From Bacteroidales bacterium (GTDB lineage: Bacteria; Bacteroidota; Bacteroidia; Bacteroidales; WCHB1-69): a stretch of DNA of 13,640 nucleotides. The stretch covers positions 1-13,640 of the forward strand of contig JAISTU010000054.1 in assembly GCA_031272415.1 (NCBI GenBank), written 5' to 3'. Position 1 is the first letter of the stretch. Each line of letters starts with the position of its first letter. The notes beneath the pieces are model-generated. The model did not search any database, was not told the origin of the DNA, and saw only the letters and a list, made by a program, of their open reading frames with translations. Position numbers and translations under genes: made by a program. Shown piece by piece: positions 1 to 7,365 of the stretch.

Positions 1-744
1 TACACGGACAGCAATTTCACTAATTTAACACAAGCGGGGACTTATTATACCACTCTTGCCAATAGTAATGCTTGCGATAGTATTGTAGCATTTACACTTT
101 ATTTTTACCCTGTTCCTGCTATCACTCAATATTCTGCCAATATTTGTCATGGAGGCATTTACAGCGATAGCAATTTCACCAATTTAACGCAAGAAGGCTA
201 TTATTCAGACACATTGCAAACGCCGGACGGTTGCGATAGTATTGTGGCATTAAGCCTTTCTGTGCATATTCCTTCTCCAACCTATCTGAATGCATCCATG
301 TGCAGAGGCGGAATTTATAGCGATAGCAACTTTACAAACATCACAGAATCAGGCACTTATTATGACACCTTGCAGGATATATATGGTTGCGACAGTGTAC
401 TGATTTTGTATGTTTCCTATTATCCGACAGTGGCGATGACGTATCATTCTGCCACTATTTGTCATGGCAATATTTATAGCGACAGTAATTTCATAAATCT
501 CACAGAATCAGGAACTTACTACGATACATTGCAAAATATAAACGGTTGCGACAGCATTATAAGATTGACCCTTTATGCAAGTTATATCTCAACACCTTAT
601 TATTATGCAAGTATCTGTAATGGAGACAGTTACAGCGATAGCAATTTTAGCAATTTAACGCAAGAAGGCTATTATTCAGACACATTGCAAACGCCGGACG
701 GTTGCGATAGTATTGTAAGATTGCGATTGACGTATAAACAGTCG
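1..744 (+). repeat. Five in-frame tandem repeats of 156-159 bp
   Basis: Units begin at 1, 160, 316, 475 and 631, each at a Tyr codon opening the Y(S/T)DSNF motif. Spacing alternates 159, 156, 159, 156 bases, which keeps the frame. Units 2 and 5 share a 66-base stretch with no differences (180-245 and 651-716), while the other units have drifted. This points to recent copying between units. Confidence 0.9.
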
Positions 745-1548
745 CCAACGCAAGCACTTTGCATGATTTCTGTAGAGGAAAACAATCATAATCAGATAGT
801 TTGGAAAAATAATGAAATCATAAGTGCCTACAAAATTTATCGTGAAGGTACGCAAAGCGGAATTTATGATTGTATTGCGACTGTTGATTATGACAGCAAT
901 AATGTGTGGATAGATACCGCAAGCAATGCCACAGAACGCTCCTATCGTTACAAAATATCAGGTATTGATACTTGCGGGAATGAGTCCGATTTGAGTGCTT
1001 TTCATAAAACGATGCATCTCACTATCAATCAGGGAGTTGGCTCTTCATGGAATTTGATTTGGACACCTTACGAAGGTATTACTTACCCGACCTTGAACAT
1101 TTATCGCTCATCAGGCGTACAGATGGGCAATTTGGAGTTAATTCAAACAATATCAGGTAATAACACTTCTTATACGGACAATAATGCGCCTTCAGGTTAT
1201 GTTTATTACCAAATTGAAATTGTGTTAGATGAGCCTTGCACTACCCGTAAATCGTTTGCCTCCATTCGCTCCAACATTGCCACAAATGCACCTAATACAA
1301 ACAGTATCAACGAATTTCGCACATCAGAAATCCAACTCTACCCCAACCCTACCTCTTCGCAATTAAAAATTAAAAATTATCAAATCAAAGATGGTGAAAA
1401 TGTGGAGATTATAGATGTTTTAGGTCGTGTTCAAAAATCAACCATCATCAATCAACAATCTGAAATAATAATTGATGTTTCGCACTTGGCAAAAGGCATG
1501 TATTTTATCAAAATCGGGAATTGGCGAGGGAAATTTGTAGTTAATTAA
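1..1548 (+). CDS. Secreted Cys-containing repeat protein with T9SS type A sorting tail (5' partial)
   Basis: The frame is open from base 1, so the true start lies outside the window; 515 residues are visible. Five tandem units of 52-53 residues (starting at bases 1, 160, 316, 475 and 631; the last is shortened) each open with Y(S/T)DSNF and contain a GTYYDTL-like stretch and a CDS motif, usually GCDS; a second Cys (ICHG-like) closes the first four. The two Cys per unit could form disulfides outside the cell. The unit resembles the GCDSIV-type repeats common in large Bacteroidota surface proteins. Two fibronectin-III-like segments follow (about residues 180-430). The last 73 residues form a T9SS type A sorting tail with LYPNPTS, IDVLGR and GMYFIKI, so the protein is probably exported across the outer membrane and attached or released there. 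Its ligand or role is not visible. A strong palindrome follows the stop. Confidence 0.9.
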   Translation, partial: YTDSNFTNLTQAGTYYTTLANSNACDSIVAFTLYFYPVPAITQYSANICHGGIYSDSNFTNLTQEGYYSDTLQTPDGCDSIVALSLSVHIPSPTYLNASMCRGGIYSDSNFTNITESGTYYDTLQDIYGCDSVLILYVSYYPTVAMTYHSATICHGNIYSDSNFINLTESGTYYDTLQNINGCDSIIRLTLYASYISTPYYYASICNGDSYSDSNFSNLTQEGYYSDTLQTPDGCDSIVRLRLTYKQSPTQALCMISVEENNHNQIVWKNNEIISAYKIYREGTQSGIYDCIATVDYDSNNVWIDTASNATERSYRYKISGIDTCGNESDLSAFHKTMHLTINQGVGSSWNLIWTPYEGITYPTLNIYRSSGVQMGNLELIQTISGNNTSYTDNNAPSGYVYYQIEIVLDEPCTTRKSFASIRSNIATNAPNTNSINEFRTSEIQLYPNPTSSQLKIKNYQIKDGENVEIIDVLGRVQKSTIINQQSEIIIDVSHLAKGMYFIKIGNWRGKFVVN

Positions 1549-1551
1549 AAT

Positions 1552-1565
1552 CCCCCTTAAGGGGG
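1552..1565. terminator. Perfect GC-rich palindrome after the T9SS gene, possible terminator
   Basis: CCCCCTTAAGGGGG starts three bases after the TAA stop of the secreted repeat protein. The 14-base palindrome could fold into a short hairpin at the mRNA 3' end. No run of T follows directly (ACTTCTTAAAA), so it is a weak match to an intrinsic terminator. The palindrome at 1583-1606, followed by TTT, may add to the effect. Function is inferred from position and symmetry only. Confidence 0.45.
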
Positions 1566-1582
1566 ACTTCTTAAAATAATGT

Positions 1583-1606
1583 AGAGACGTAGCGTGCTAC
1601 GTCTCT
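1583..1606. repeat. REP-like palindrome, GAGACGT family, copy 1
   Basis: AGAGACGTAGC and GCTACGTCTCT form 11-base inverted arms around a central GT, followed by three more T. It belongs with the copies at 1708-1735 and 8216-8237: all have a GAGACG(T/C)(A/G)GC core around a central (A/G)T and lie between genes. With the T run it could act as a bidirectional terminator. Confidence 0.75.
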
Positions 1607-1613
1607 TTTGCGT

Positions 1614-1700
1614 TGTCAGAACTTTGATTTTCGTATGATTTTTTTGATTTGTGTGAAATCAGAATAATCATTTTAATCATTCCAAATCACAGTTCAGACA
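1614..1700. repeat. Imperfect inverted repeat bounded by TGTCAGAAC and GTTCAGACA
   Basis: The left end reads TGTCAGAACTTTGATTTTCG and the right end reads CCAAATCACAGTTCAGACA. The reverse complement of the right end (TGTCTGAACTGTGATTTGG) lines up with the left. The inside is built from GATT/AATC words (ATGATTT, AATCATT), so one strand could fold into a long imperfect hairpin. It contains no coding frame. Palindromes of the GAGACGT family stand just outside both ends. Copies at 1736-1791 (half) and 8129-8203 support a dispersed family. Confidence 0.65.
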
Positions 1701-1707
1701 AGAGGCA

Positions 1708-1735
1708 GTAGAGACGTGGCATGCCACGTCTTTAC
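1708..1735. repeat. REP-like palindrome, GAGACGT family, copy 2
   Basis: A 28-base inverted repeat around GGCATGCC, starting GTAGAGACG and ending CGTCTTTAC, with a single G/T mismatch between the arms. It lies eight bases beyond the GTTCAGACA end at 1692-1700. The same order and a similar spacing recur at 8196-8237. Confidence 0.75.
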
Positions 1736-1791
1736 AATCATAAAATAATCCTGCTAATCATATAAATCTTGTGAAAATCGTGGTTCAGACA
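1736..1791. repeat. Half-copy of the GTTCAGACA element
   Basis: The right end, GTGGTTCAGACA, is preceded by AATCATATAAATCTTG and GAAAATC words as in the full element at 1614-1700. No matching left end (TGTCAGAAC-like) is found before the palindrome at 1708-1735, so it appears to be a one-ended copy. It sits next to the 3' end of the converging TPR gene. Confidence 0.5.
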
Positions 1792-1820
1792 ATTTTTCTA
1801 TTCTAAAATGCAAAAAAAAT

Positions 1821-4469
1821 CTATTTTTCTCTTTTCCACAGTAGGTACCAAAATGTGTTGAATTTACCGATATAATTTTCTAAAAATATTTTGTATTTAC
1901 CTGAAAATGAATACTTTGTAAGCAGTTCTTTGGAATTGATGCCCATTGAATAGAATTGATGTCCGAGTTGTTTTTGAAAATTAGCAGTCGAAAAGCCACT
2001 TTTTACACTTTCTTGCAGCAGCAAAACGGCAGCGTCAACATTTTGTCTGCCGACAAAGTAAAATGCTGATTTATTGAGAATTACAGATTGATGTATTTGC
2101 ATCACATATTTGAACAAACTATCGCAAGTTAAGCCGAATTTATCTATTTTTTGCTCTATAAAATATTGATATACAGAGTCATAGGTTTTAAATCCTTTTT
2201 CACCTGCATCGGTAGTGAGCATTGTTTTTGCGGTTTCGTATTTTTGCTCAAAAATTGCAACAGGAAGATATTTTTGCAAAGTGTCTTCTAAGTGGGCAAT
2301 ATACAGTTCATTTGAGAATTTATTCTTCTCATTTTCAATCTGTTGGCATGCGTTTGCAAATTGTTTGGCATTCAAATTTGCATTTATTTTTTGCAACAAA
2401 TCGACAAATGCCTCATCTTCATAGTGCCAAAAACGCTCTTTGTATAAATTTTCTGTATATGTAAATTGTTCATTTATAACATTTTCTGTATCTAAAAGGT
2501 AGATATTAGACATTTTTTTTGCTTTTTCGAGTATAGCATCGGCTTTTGCAAATTCGTTCCCCCAAAGTGCCTGATTAGCAAGCGATAAACTATATGTGAG
2601 TAAATTAACCATTTTTACATAAAATGCCTGATTTTCGCCAAACACAAGAGTATCAAGCAAATAGGGTTTATATTGTCGCATCCTGGTAAAACTATCCAAA
2701 AGTAACGCATTCCTTGGCGAGAGGTCAAGTCGATAGATAGTATTATATAACTGACTGTATATGAGCAAACTATCTTCTTTTACGCTTGGTATTTGAGGTA
2801 CAAATTCCACTTTTTGAGCCACAATTTCCGCTGGTTTTTTGAGGCGAATATATTGGCGATGTTCGTCATAAAATGTTTCCAAATCGGCATCATTATCTTT
2901 TAATTTTTGCTCATAAATGGCTGTGTAACATTCTGTAAATATCTCAAAATAAGCGGGTTGATTAAAAGTACAATTCAGGGAATCCAAAAAATCGAACATT
3001 TCTACATTTTCTGAAAGTGCCTTTTGGTAATATTTTTTGGCTAAATTGGTACGGGCTCTTTCAAAATAACGCTTGCTCAATCGCTGAACAATCCGTACAA
3101 AAGCGGGCTGATTGCAAGGGTTTTGTGCATCTTCTCGCATAATGTTTGCCAAACTCAAAATATATTCTTTTGCAAGTTTATCTTTCTGATTATCAATGGC
3201 TTTGTTAATGATTAAAAAATAAGAATCATAAATGCCGTTTTGTGCTTCATTTTTGAGTGCCAAAAATTTTTGATAACGCTGTTGATGATGCGTCCCTGAA
3301 AAAAACATTTCTACCGTATCTAAAATTTTCAAAGCGTCATAATAGTTGTACGCATGGATGTAATTTTGAGCCACCAAACATAATGAATCGCACACATTAT
3401 CAACAACTTCCGCTTCACAAACAGAAATTTGTCCACTTATTCGCAAAACCTGAAAAAGCCGCAAATTTTCCTCGTACATTTTGTTGGCAATGTAAAGTGT
3501 GGTCAATTTTTCAATCGCTTGGCAATGTTCAGGATTGAAGTCCAAACAGCGGTTAAAATAATAAATTGCCTGCAAAACATTGCCTTCTTTTTGATATTGG
3601 ATGCCTTTTTGGTACATTAAATCGTCAATTTTTGCCATTTTTTGCGACAAAACAATATCTTTATCCTCAATTTTTTGCCATAAAATGTCATGTTTTTGCA
3701 AATATTGAGTTATATCACCTTCGGAGCGAGCCAACAGCATTTCAAAGTTATTTTTCTCATTATCAGTTACTTCCTTTTTGATGCTGAGCCATTCAAAGCG
3801 ATGCAAAGGCAACAAATCTATATTGTTTTCGTCCAAAGAATCCAAGCGACTGTGCCAATTTTGATAGAGCGAATCCAATTGATAATATCGCTCAATGAGT
3901 GCATAGCCATTTTGCAGTCGCTGTATGCCCAAAGTGTCAAATTTTAATTCTATTTTCTTTATATTTATCTGAAAATCAGCACTTTGTAAGGCAGAGGCAA
4001 AAGTTGTATCCAACAAAATTTGAGAAGATGAAATTATTTTATTTTGAAAATTAAGTTCCTCAAAAACAGTGCTTTGAGATTTAATTTGTGCCAAAAAAGT
4101 CAATTTTTCAGGAAACAATGAATCACAAATTGCAAAATTTCGATATTTACAGCCACAATCTGTCCCTGCATATTGTATCCCTAACTGCAATCGGAGACCA
4201 TTATTGACCTCAAAAATCAATAATTCTACATAAAATTTGGTTTTAAAAAAGCTTTCGGATTGACAATTTGGTAAATATTTGAATATCAAGTTGTTAGAGT
4301 TGTCTGATTTTTCAAAATAAAAAGTATACTCTTTTTTAATTTTTTGTGTCGGCGACTGTGCAAACGCAATAAACGGAAAGAATAGAACGCAAACAAGCAA
4401 TATTTTAATGTATTGTAAATCAGCAAAATACAAGTTTTTTTTGTCGCTTTTGCAAGTCCTTTTATTCAT
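1821..4469 (-). CDS. Large exported TPR protein of unknown function
   Basis: About 882 residues from the chosen Met. The start gives MNKRTCKSDKKN followed by a hydrophobic run (ILLVCVLFFPFIAFAQ), a plausible signal peptide with cleavage after AFA, so it should act in the periplasm or at the cell surface. The frame stays open back to 4583, but a GTG there overlaps the -7 box at 4573-4580. An ATG at 4547 would give a 19-base leader but a very long basic n-region, and a TTG at 4433 is also possible. One clear TPR-like pair lies at about residues 282-340 (GIQYQKEGNVLQAIYYFNRC, then LDFNP). The remainder is helix-rich and full of Gln, Lys and Tyr, like degenerate TPR helices. An N-terminal beta-rich part contains the close Cys motif TDCGCKYRNF. 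There are no catalytic motifs and I do not recognise a named family. It converges on the T9SS gene upstream in the window and is transcribed apart from kamC. Confidence 0.8.
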   Translation of the reverse strand: MNKRTCKSDKKNLYFADLQYIKILLVCVLFFPFIAFAQSPTQKIKKEYTFYFEKSDNSNNLIFKYLPNCQSESFFKTKFYVELLIFEVNNGLRLQLGIQYAGTDCGCKYRNFAICDSLFPEKLTFLAQIKSQSTVFEELNFQNKIISSSQILLDTTFASALQSADFQINIKKIELKFDTLGIQRLQNGYALIERYYQLDSLYQNWHSRLDSLDENNIDLLPLHRFEWLSIKKEVTDNEKNNFEMLLARSEGDITQYLQKHDILWQKIEDKDIVLSQKMAKIDDLMYQKGIQYQKEGNVLQAIYYFNRCLDFNPEHCQAIEKLTTLYIANKMYEENLRLFQVLRISGQISVCEAEVVDNVCDSLCLVAQNYIHAYNYYDALKILDTVEMFFSGTHHQQRYQKFLALKNEAQNGIYDSYFLIINKAIDNQKDKLAKEYILSLANIMREDAQNPCNQPAFVRIVQRLSKRYFERARTNLAKKYYQKALSENVEMFDFLDSLNCTFNQPAYFEIFTECYTAIYEQKLKDNDADLETFYDEHRQYIRLKKPAEIVAQKVEFVPQIPSVKEDSLLIYSQLYNTIYRLDLSPRNALLLDSFTRMRQYKPYLLDTLVFGENQAFYVKMVNLLTYSLSLANQALWGNEFAKADAILEKAKKMSNIYLLDTENVINEQFTYTENLYKERFWHYEDEAFVDLLQKINANLNAKQFANACQQIENEKNKFSNELYIAHLEDTLQKYLPVAIFEQKYETAKTMLTTDAGEKGFKTYDSVYQYFIEQKIDKFGLTCDSLFKYVMQIHQSVILNKSAFYFVGRQNVDAAVLLLQESVKSGFSTANFQKQLGHQFYSMGINSKELLTKYSFSGKYKIFLENYIGKFNTFWYLLWKREK

Positions 4470-4570
4470 TTTAACCGCAAAACATTTCATACAAAACATT
4501 TTGCGGTGATGTTTGCTATCATCCGGAATAAAAATTTGCCTATACATATAATGAAAAATTAAAAGTAATT

Positions 4571-4667
4571 TGCAAAGATACACAATTTATTCAGTTAAAA
4601 ATTAAAAACTTTTTTTCAGAGTGTAGAGTATAGTTTTTTTTTGCATTTTGAGAGAAAATTGTTATAA
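4571..4667. repeat. Dispersed intergenic block with GAGTGTA heptamers, copy 1
   Basis: This stretch aligns with 8008-8107: tgcaaagatacac, aattaaaaattaaaaac (gttaaaaattaaaaac here), ttttttcagagtgtagag, a T run with gcatttt, then gagaaa and ttgtt. The heptamer occurs here as GAGTGTA GAGTATA (4619-4632), against three perfect copies at 8057-8077. It fills the space between kamC and the TPR gene and includes the TPR promoter. Confidence 0.7.
4573..4608 (-). promoter_or_regulatory. Promoter of the TPR gene (Bacteroidota -7 box)
   Basis: On the minus strand TATCTTTG (4573-4580) matches the Bacteroidota -7 consensus TAnnTTTG exactly. It is preceded by GTG, seven bases, ACTGA, then an AATTTTTAATTTTTAA-type block. 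No classical -33 TTTG is seen at the usual distance. The same layout occurs at three other promoters in the window. Confidence 0.65.
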
Positions 4668-4679
4668 AATTTGCAAAAA

Positions 4680-6107
4680 TCACTTTTCTATTGACAAAAT
4701 TTCTTCTGCAATTGAGAGCAATTCTTTGTTGATATTCAACAATTTAGCGATTGAAAGTGCCTCGTGAGGGGCATTGATTTCTTTTGTTTCTGTCAAAGAA
4801 TAGTCGATATTATTTAATAAGTCATTGATAGAGTGCGAGTTATGCGTGTCTTTTAATCCTTTGACACGCAGTTGTTTGGCAGCAATGTTTATACAGTCAT
4901 AATGTGTTGTAACACAAGAATTTACGTGTTTTTCTGCCAATATTTTCAATACCGCCATTACTATTGCTCTTCCTTCTTCCGGATTGGTAGAACGGGCAGG
5001 CTCGTCGAGCAACACAAGGAGCGATTTACCTTCATTGATTTCGTCCAAAATAGAACTTAATCGCTTGATTTCCAGCGCAAAAGAAGATAAGCCGGAAGTG
5101 GCATTAACATTGTCTTCCATGCTCAATCTAAGTCCGTCTTTTGGGACAATGCAAGCCGAGCGAGAAGGCACGAAAAAACCAAACTGATACAAGGTTTGAC
5201 AAAGCGCCAAAGTCCTCAACAGCACCGTTTTACCTCCCATATTGATCCCTGTGAGCAAAATGGGAGCATTTTCCAATTCTATATCAATGGGCTGATATTC
5301 TTTGCTTTTAGATTGTAAAATGTTCTTTATCAATGGATTAAATATTTTTTGATAAACTGTCTTTTCAACTGCAGTTTGCGGTCTGCAAAGTTGTAAATCA
5401 TTGATTTGATGTGCTTTGGCAAATAATATGTCTAAATAGGCAATTTGTGCAGAATTTTGTAATAATTTTTCGGCAAAAGGTTGCAGGTTTTGGCTCAACT
5501 TAATTCTTATATTGTCCTCAATTTCAATACATTGTGTTATTAAATCGGTGTCGTTTTGTGAATTTTCACGCATTTGTTTGCGTAAGATTGCCAATTCGGA
5601 GGAATAATCATCATAAATATAAAAGCCTTGTGAATGCGTATTTTGCGGGTCTAAAAGGATAACAATTTTGTCTAAATTTGCAATTTTAAAAAACGGAATA
5701 TCTTGACACAAAATGTGAATTTCTTGTGTTAAAAAAGCAAAATTTTTAATTTCAAAAAAATCTATATCATTGAGTATCAAATTATTATGTAGATTTTGAA
5801 AAGTTTTTTCTATATCTCTGAATTGCGACAAAAGAAAGTTTATTTTCTCCGCTTTTTGTACATTGTTTTGTTTCCATCGAAGCACAAAATCTATATTATT
5901 TAATTCATTTTCAATCTTTTGCGGCTCTCTCATATATTTTTGAGAGAACAAATATCGCTTTGATAAGGTAGATTGTAAGGGTAAATTTTCTATAATATAT
6001 TGAAAATCAGTTATTTGTGTTGTACAAATAAAGGGAATTTTACCACTAATCATCTCCGCAATGGTAAAATGGTCGCTCGTTTTTTCTAAAGATGGATTAT
6101 TATTCAT
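4680..6107 (-). CDS. kamC: MutS-like ATPase, predicted lysine 5,6-aminomutase reactivase KamC
   Basis: The 475 residues carry only the helical lever-like region and C-terminal ATPase of MutS. Visible are the Walker A motif GINMGGKT (287-294), a signature-like SGLSSFALEIKRL (338-350), Walker B SLLVLLDEPARST (362-374) and H-loop TTHYD (400-404). The N-terminal mismatch-reading domain of true MutS is absent, so a mismatch repair role is unlikely. In lysine-fermenting bacteria such MutS-like ATPases are encoded with KamB and named as the reactivase of B12-dependent lysine 5,6-aminomutase, removing damaged cofactor from KamDE. Here it lies 21 bases downstream of the kamB stop and is the last gene of the operon. 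The same protein type also accompanies ornithine aminomutase, so the client enzyme is an inference. kamD and kamE are not in the window. Confidence 0.7.
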   Translation of the reverse strand: MNNNPSLEKTSDHFTIAEMISGKIPFICTTQITDFQYIIENLPLQSTLSKRYLFSQKYMREPQKIENELNNIDFVLRWKQNNVQKAEKINFLLSQFRDIEKTFQNLHNNLILNDIDFFEIKNFAFLTQEIHILCQDIPFFKIANLDKIVILLDPQNTHSQGFYIYDDYSSELAILRKQMRENSQNDTDLITQCIEIEDNIRIKLSQNLQPFAEKLLQNSAQIAYLDILFAKAHQINDLQLCRPQTAVEKTVYQKIFNPLIKNILQSKSKEYQPIDIELENAPILLTGINMGGKTVLLRTLALCQTLYQFGFFVPSRSACIVPKDGLRLSMEDNVNATSGLSSFALEIKRLSSILDEINEGKSLLVLLDEPARSTNPEEGRAIVMAVLKILAEKHVNSCVTTHYDCINIAAKQLRVKGLKDTHNSHSINDLLNNIDYSLTETKEINAPHEALSIAKLLNINKELLSIAEEILSIEK

Positions 6108-6128
6108 AAAATATTGATTATTAGTATA

Positions 6129-7145
6129 TTAATGATTATTATTTAATGTTCTCACGTCATAGACAGGCAATTGCAGAGCGTCTTTTAATTTTTGTTGCAA
6201 AAGAGCCGAATTGAGGCAATAGCCCTGCACAGAAGTAGGATTGACCGTCAATGCAATGATTTTGGTTTTATATAAAGTTTTAATCTTCCCGCCTTTTTGC
6301 AAAAAAGCATTCAAAACGGTTTCTGATGCAAATATTTTTGTGAAATCATTGACAATCAATTCAATATGCTTCACATTGTCTTGTATTCGCAAAAAATTGA
6401 GCAATTTATCTTGCAAAACACCCGCCAAAAAAAGAGTGTTGTATTGTAACAAATTTGGTTTCTTTTCTTCAAAATGGAAAGCCGTTTTGATTTCCAAATC
6501 ACGCAGTTGTCCATTTTTATCAATGCCCCAAATCCCATTTTCAATAGATTGCAATAAATGTTTTGTTTGCGTATTAACTTGTTCTAAATCAATGAGTTGT
6601 ATAATATATTTGGTTTGATGGATCAATTTATTTATATCAAAAGAAAATGCGGCGCCGGTGGTGAGCAGCAATGCTTTGGAAATGGCGGGCGACGCATGGC
6701 TACGGCGGGACAAAGCACCGTCAATAAGGCTCGTTTTTGCCCCCAATGTGGCATGAATGTCCAAAATCTCCTGTAAAATGTGGGTCTCTGACGGACCTGA
6801 GAGCGTTATTTTGCCCTCCAAAACCACCTTCGCCGTTATCAATCGCCCCAAAGCGGTCTGTTTTTGACTTACATGCAACACCTCCGACACCAATTGTCGT
6901 TCCAAATAATGCTTTTCGGAAGTGGTGAAAATCATGCCATTATACAATTTGATAGCAGGTTTTGGGGTATGCGTAACTTGGTCGCTCTGTTCGCCATCCA
7001 ATCCGATAGAAGTAACTGATATACAATGATTTAACTTACTCACTCTTTGAAGAATGTAATTCAGTGTTTCCGTTTTGCCTGTATTTTTCTCCATTCCTGC
7101 TATGGAAACGCTTGCATATTTTAAAATTTCAGATATAAATGGCAT
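6129..7145 (-). CDS. kamB: Predicted lysine 5,6-aminomutase reactivase subunit KamB
   Basis: This 338-residue protein opens with a P-loop-like AGMEKNTGKTETLNYIL (16-32). The spacing departs from the strict Walker A by one residue, as in GM.KN.GKT proteins of this family. SIGLDGE (46-52) and the conserved-looking IDGALSRRSHASP (141-153) with LTTGA (161-165) follow. I recognise this as the partner that precedes the MutS-like KamC in lysine degradation clusters, where the pair is thought to reactivate adenosylcobalamin-dependent lysine 5,6-aminomutase. No signal peptide or membrane helix is seen, so it should be cytoplasmic. It starts 12 bases after the mini-protein stop and is followed by kamC 21 bases on. 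Bases 6640-6740, coding the conserved core, are richer in G+C than their surroundings. The family call rests on remembered motifs and gene order. Confidence 0.65.
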   Translation of the reverse strand: MPFISEILKYASVSIAGMEKNTGKTETLNYILQRVSKLNHCISVTSIGLDGEQSDQVTHTPKPAIKLYNGMIFTTSEKHYLERQLVSEVLHVSQKQTALGRLITAKVVLEGKITLSGPSETHILQEILDIHATLGAKTSLIDGALSRRSHASPAISKALLLTTGAAFSFDINKLIHQTKYIIQLIDLEQVNTQTKHLLQSIENGIWGIDKNGQLRDLEIKTAFHFEEKKPNLLQYNTLFLAGVLQDKLLNFLRIQDNVKHIELIVNDFTKIFASETVLNAFLQKGGKIKTLYKTKIIALTVNPTSVQGYCLNSALLQQKLKDALQLPVYDVRTLNNNH

Positions 7146-7157
7146 GATACACGAGAT

Positions 7158-7352
7158 TTAATTGGGAATATAGCCACTTTCTTTGATGACCGCTTTGCCG
7201 TCTTCTGTTTGTAGCCATTGATAGAGTTTGTAAGTCATAGAATTAGTAATGACCGACATATCAACTTTTTTTACATTTGTTGGCGGTTGTGCGTGAATTT
7301 GGCACACAAAAAAAACAAGCAAAATTGCAAATTTTATAATAAATTTATTCAT
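7158..7352 (-). CDS. 64-residue secreted mini-protein resembling the tail of a substrate-binding protein
   Basis: The gene lies between nqrD and kamB with gaps of 13 and 12 bases, so it is very likely translated as part of the operon. The first 22 residues (MNKFIIKFAILLVFFVCQIHAQ) make a good signal peptide, leaving about 42 residues in the periplasm. The mature part has no Cys. Its end, LYQWLQTEDGKAVIKESGYI (residues 43-62), looks like the last helix and tail of PstS-type phosphate or other solute-binding proteins (the pattern of a helix, EGQK, then GY(V/I)P). It could be a relic of such a gene in which the signal peptide was joined to the last 40 codons, or a true small protein. I cannot give it a function. 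Confidence 0.7.
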   Translation of the reverse strand: MNKFIIKFAILLVFFVCQIHAQPPTNVKKVDMSVITNSMTYKLYQWLQTEDGKAVIKESGYIPN

Positions 7353-7365
7353 AAATGCAAAAAAA

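Noticed and set aside
1..744. CRISPR-like array
   Set aside because: The periodic units are in frame, about 52 codons long and encode a protein. There are no short repeats with unique spacers and no cas genes.
4470..4583. N-terminal extension of the TPR protein to a GTG at 4583
   Set aside because: This start lies at the promoter -7 box (4573-4580), upstream of the expected transcript start, and would bury the signal peptide about 60 residues in.
4680..6107. DNA mismatch repair protein MutS
   Set aside because: Only the ATPase end and lever-like region are present. The mismatch-recognition domain is missing, the length is about half that of MutS, and the partner gene is kamB-like.
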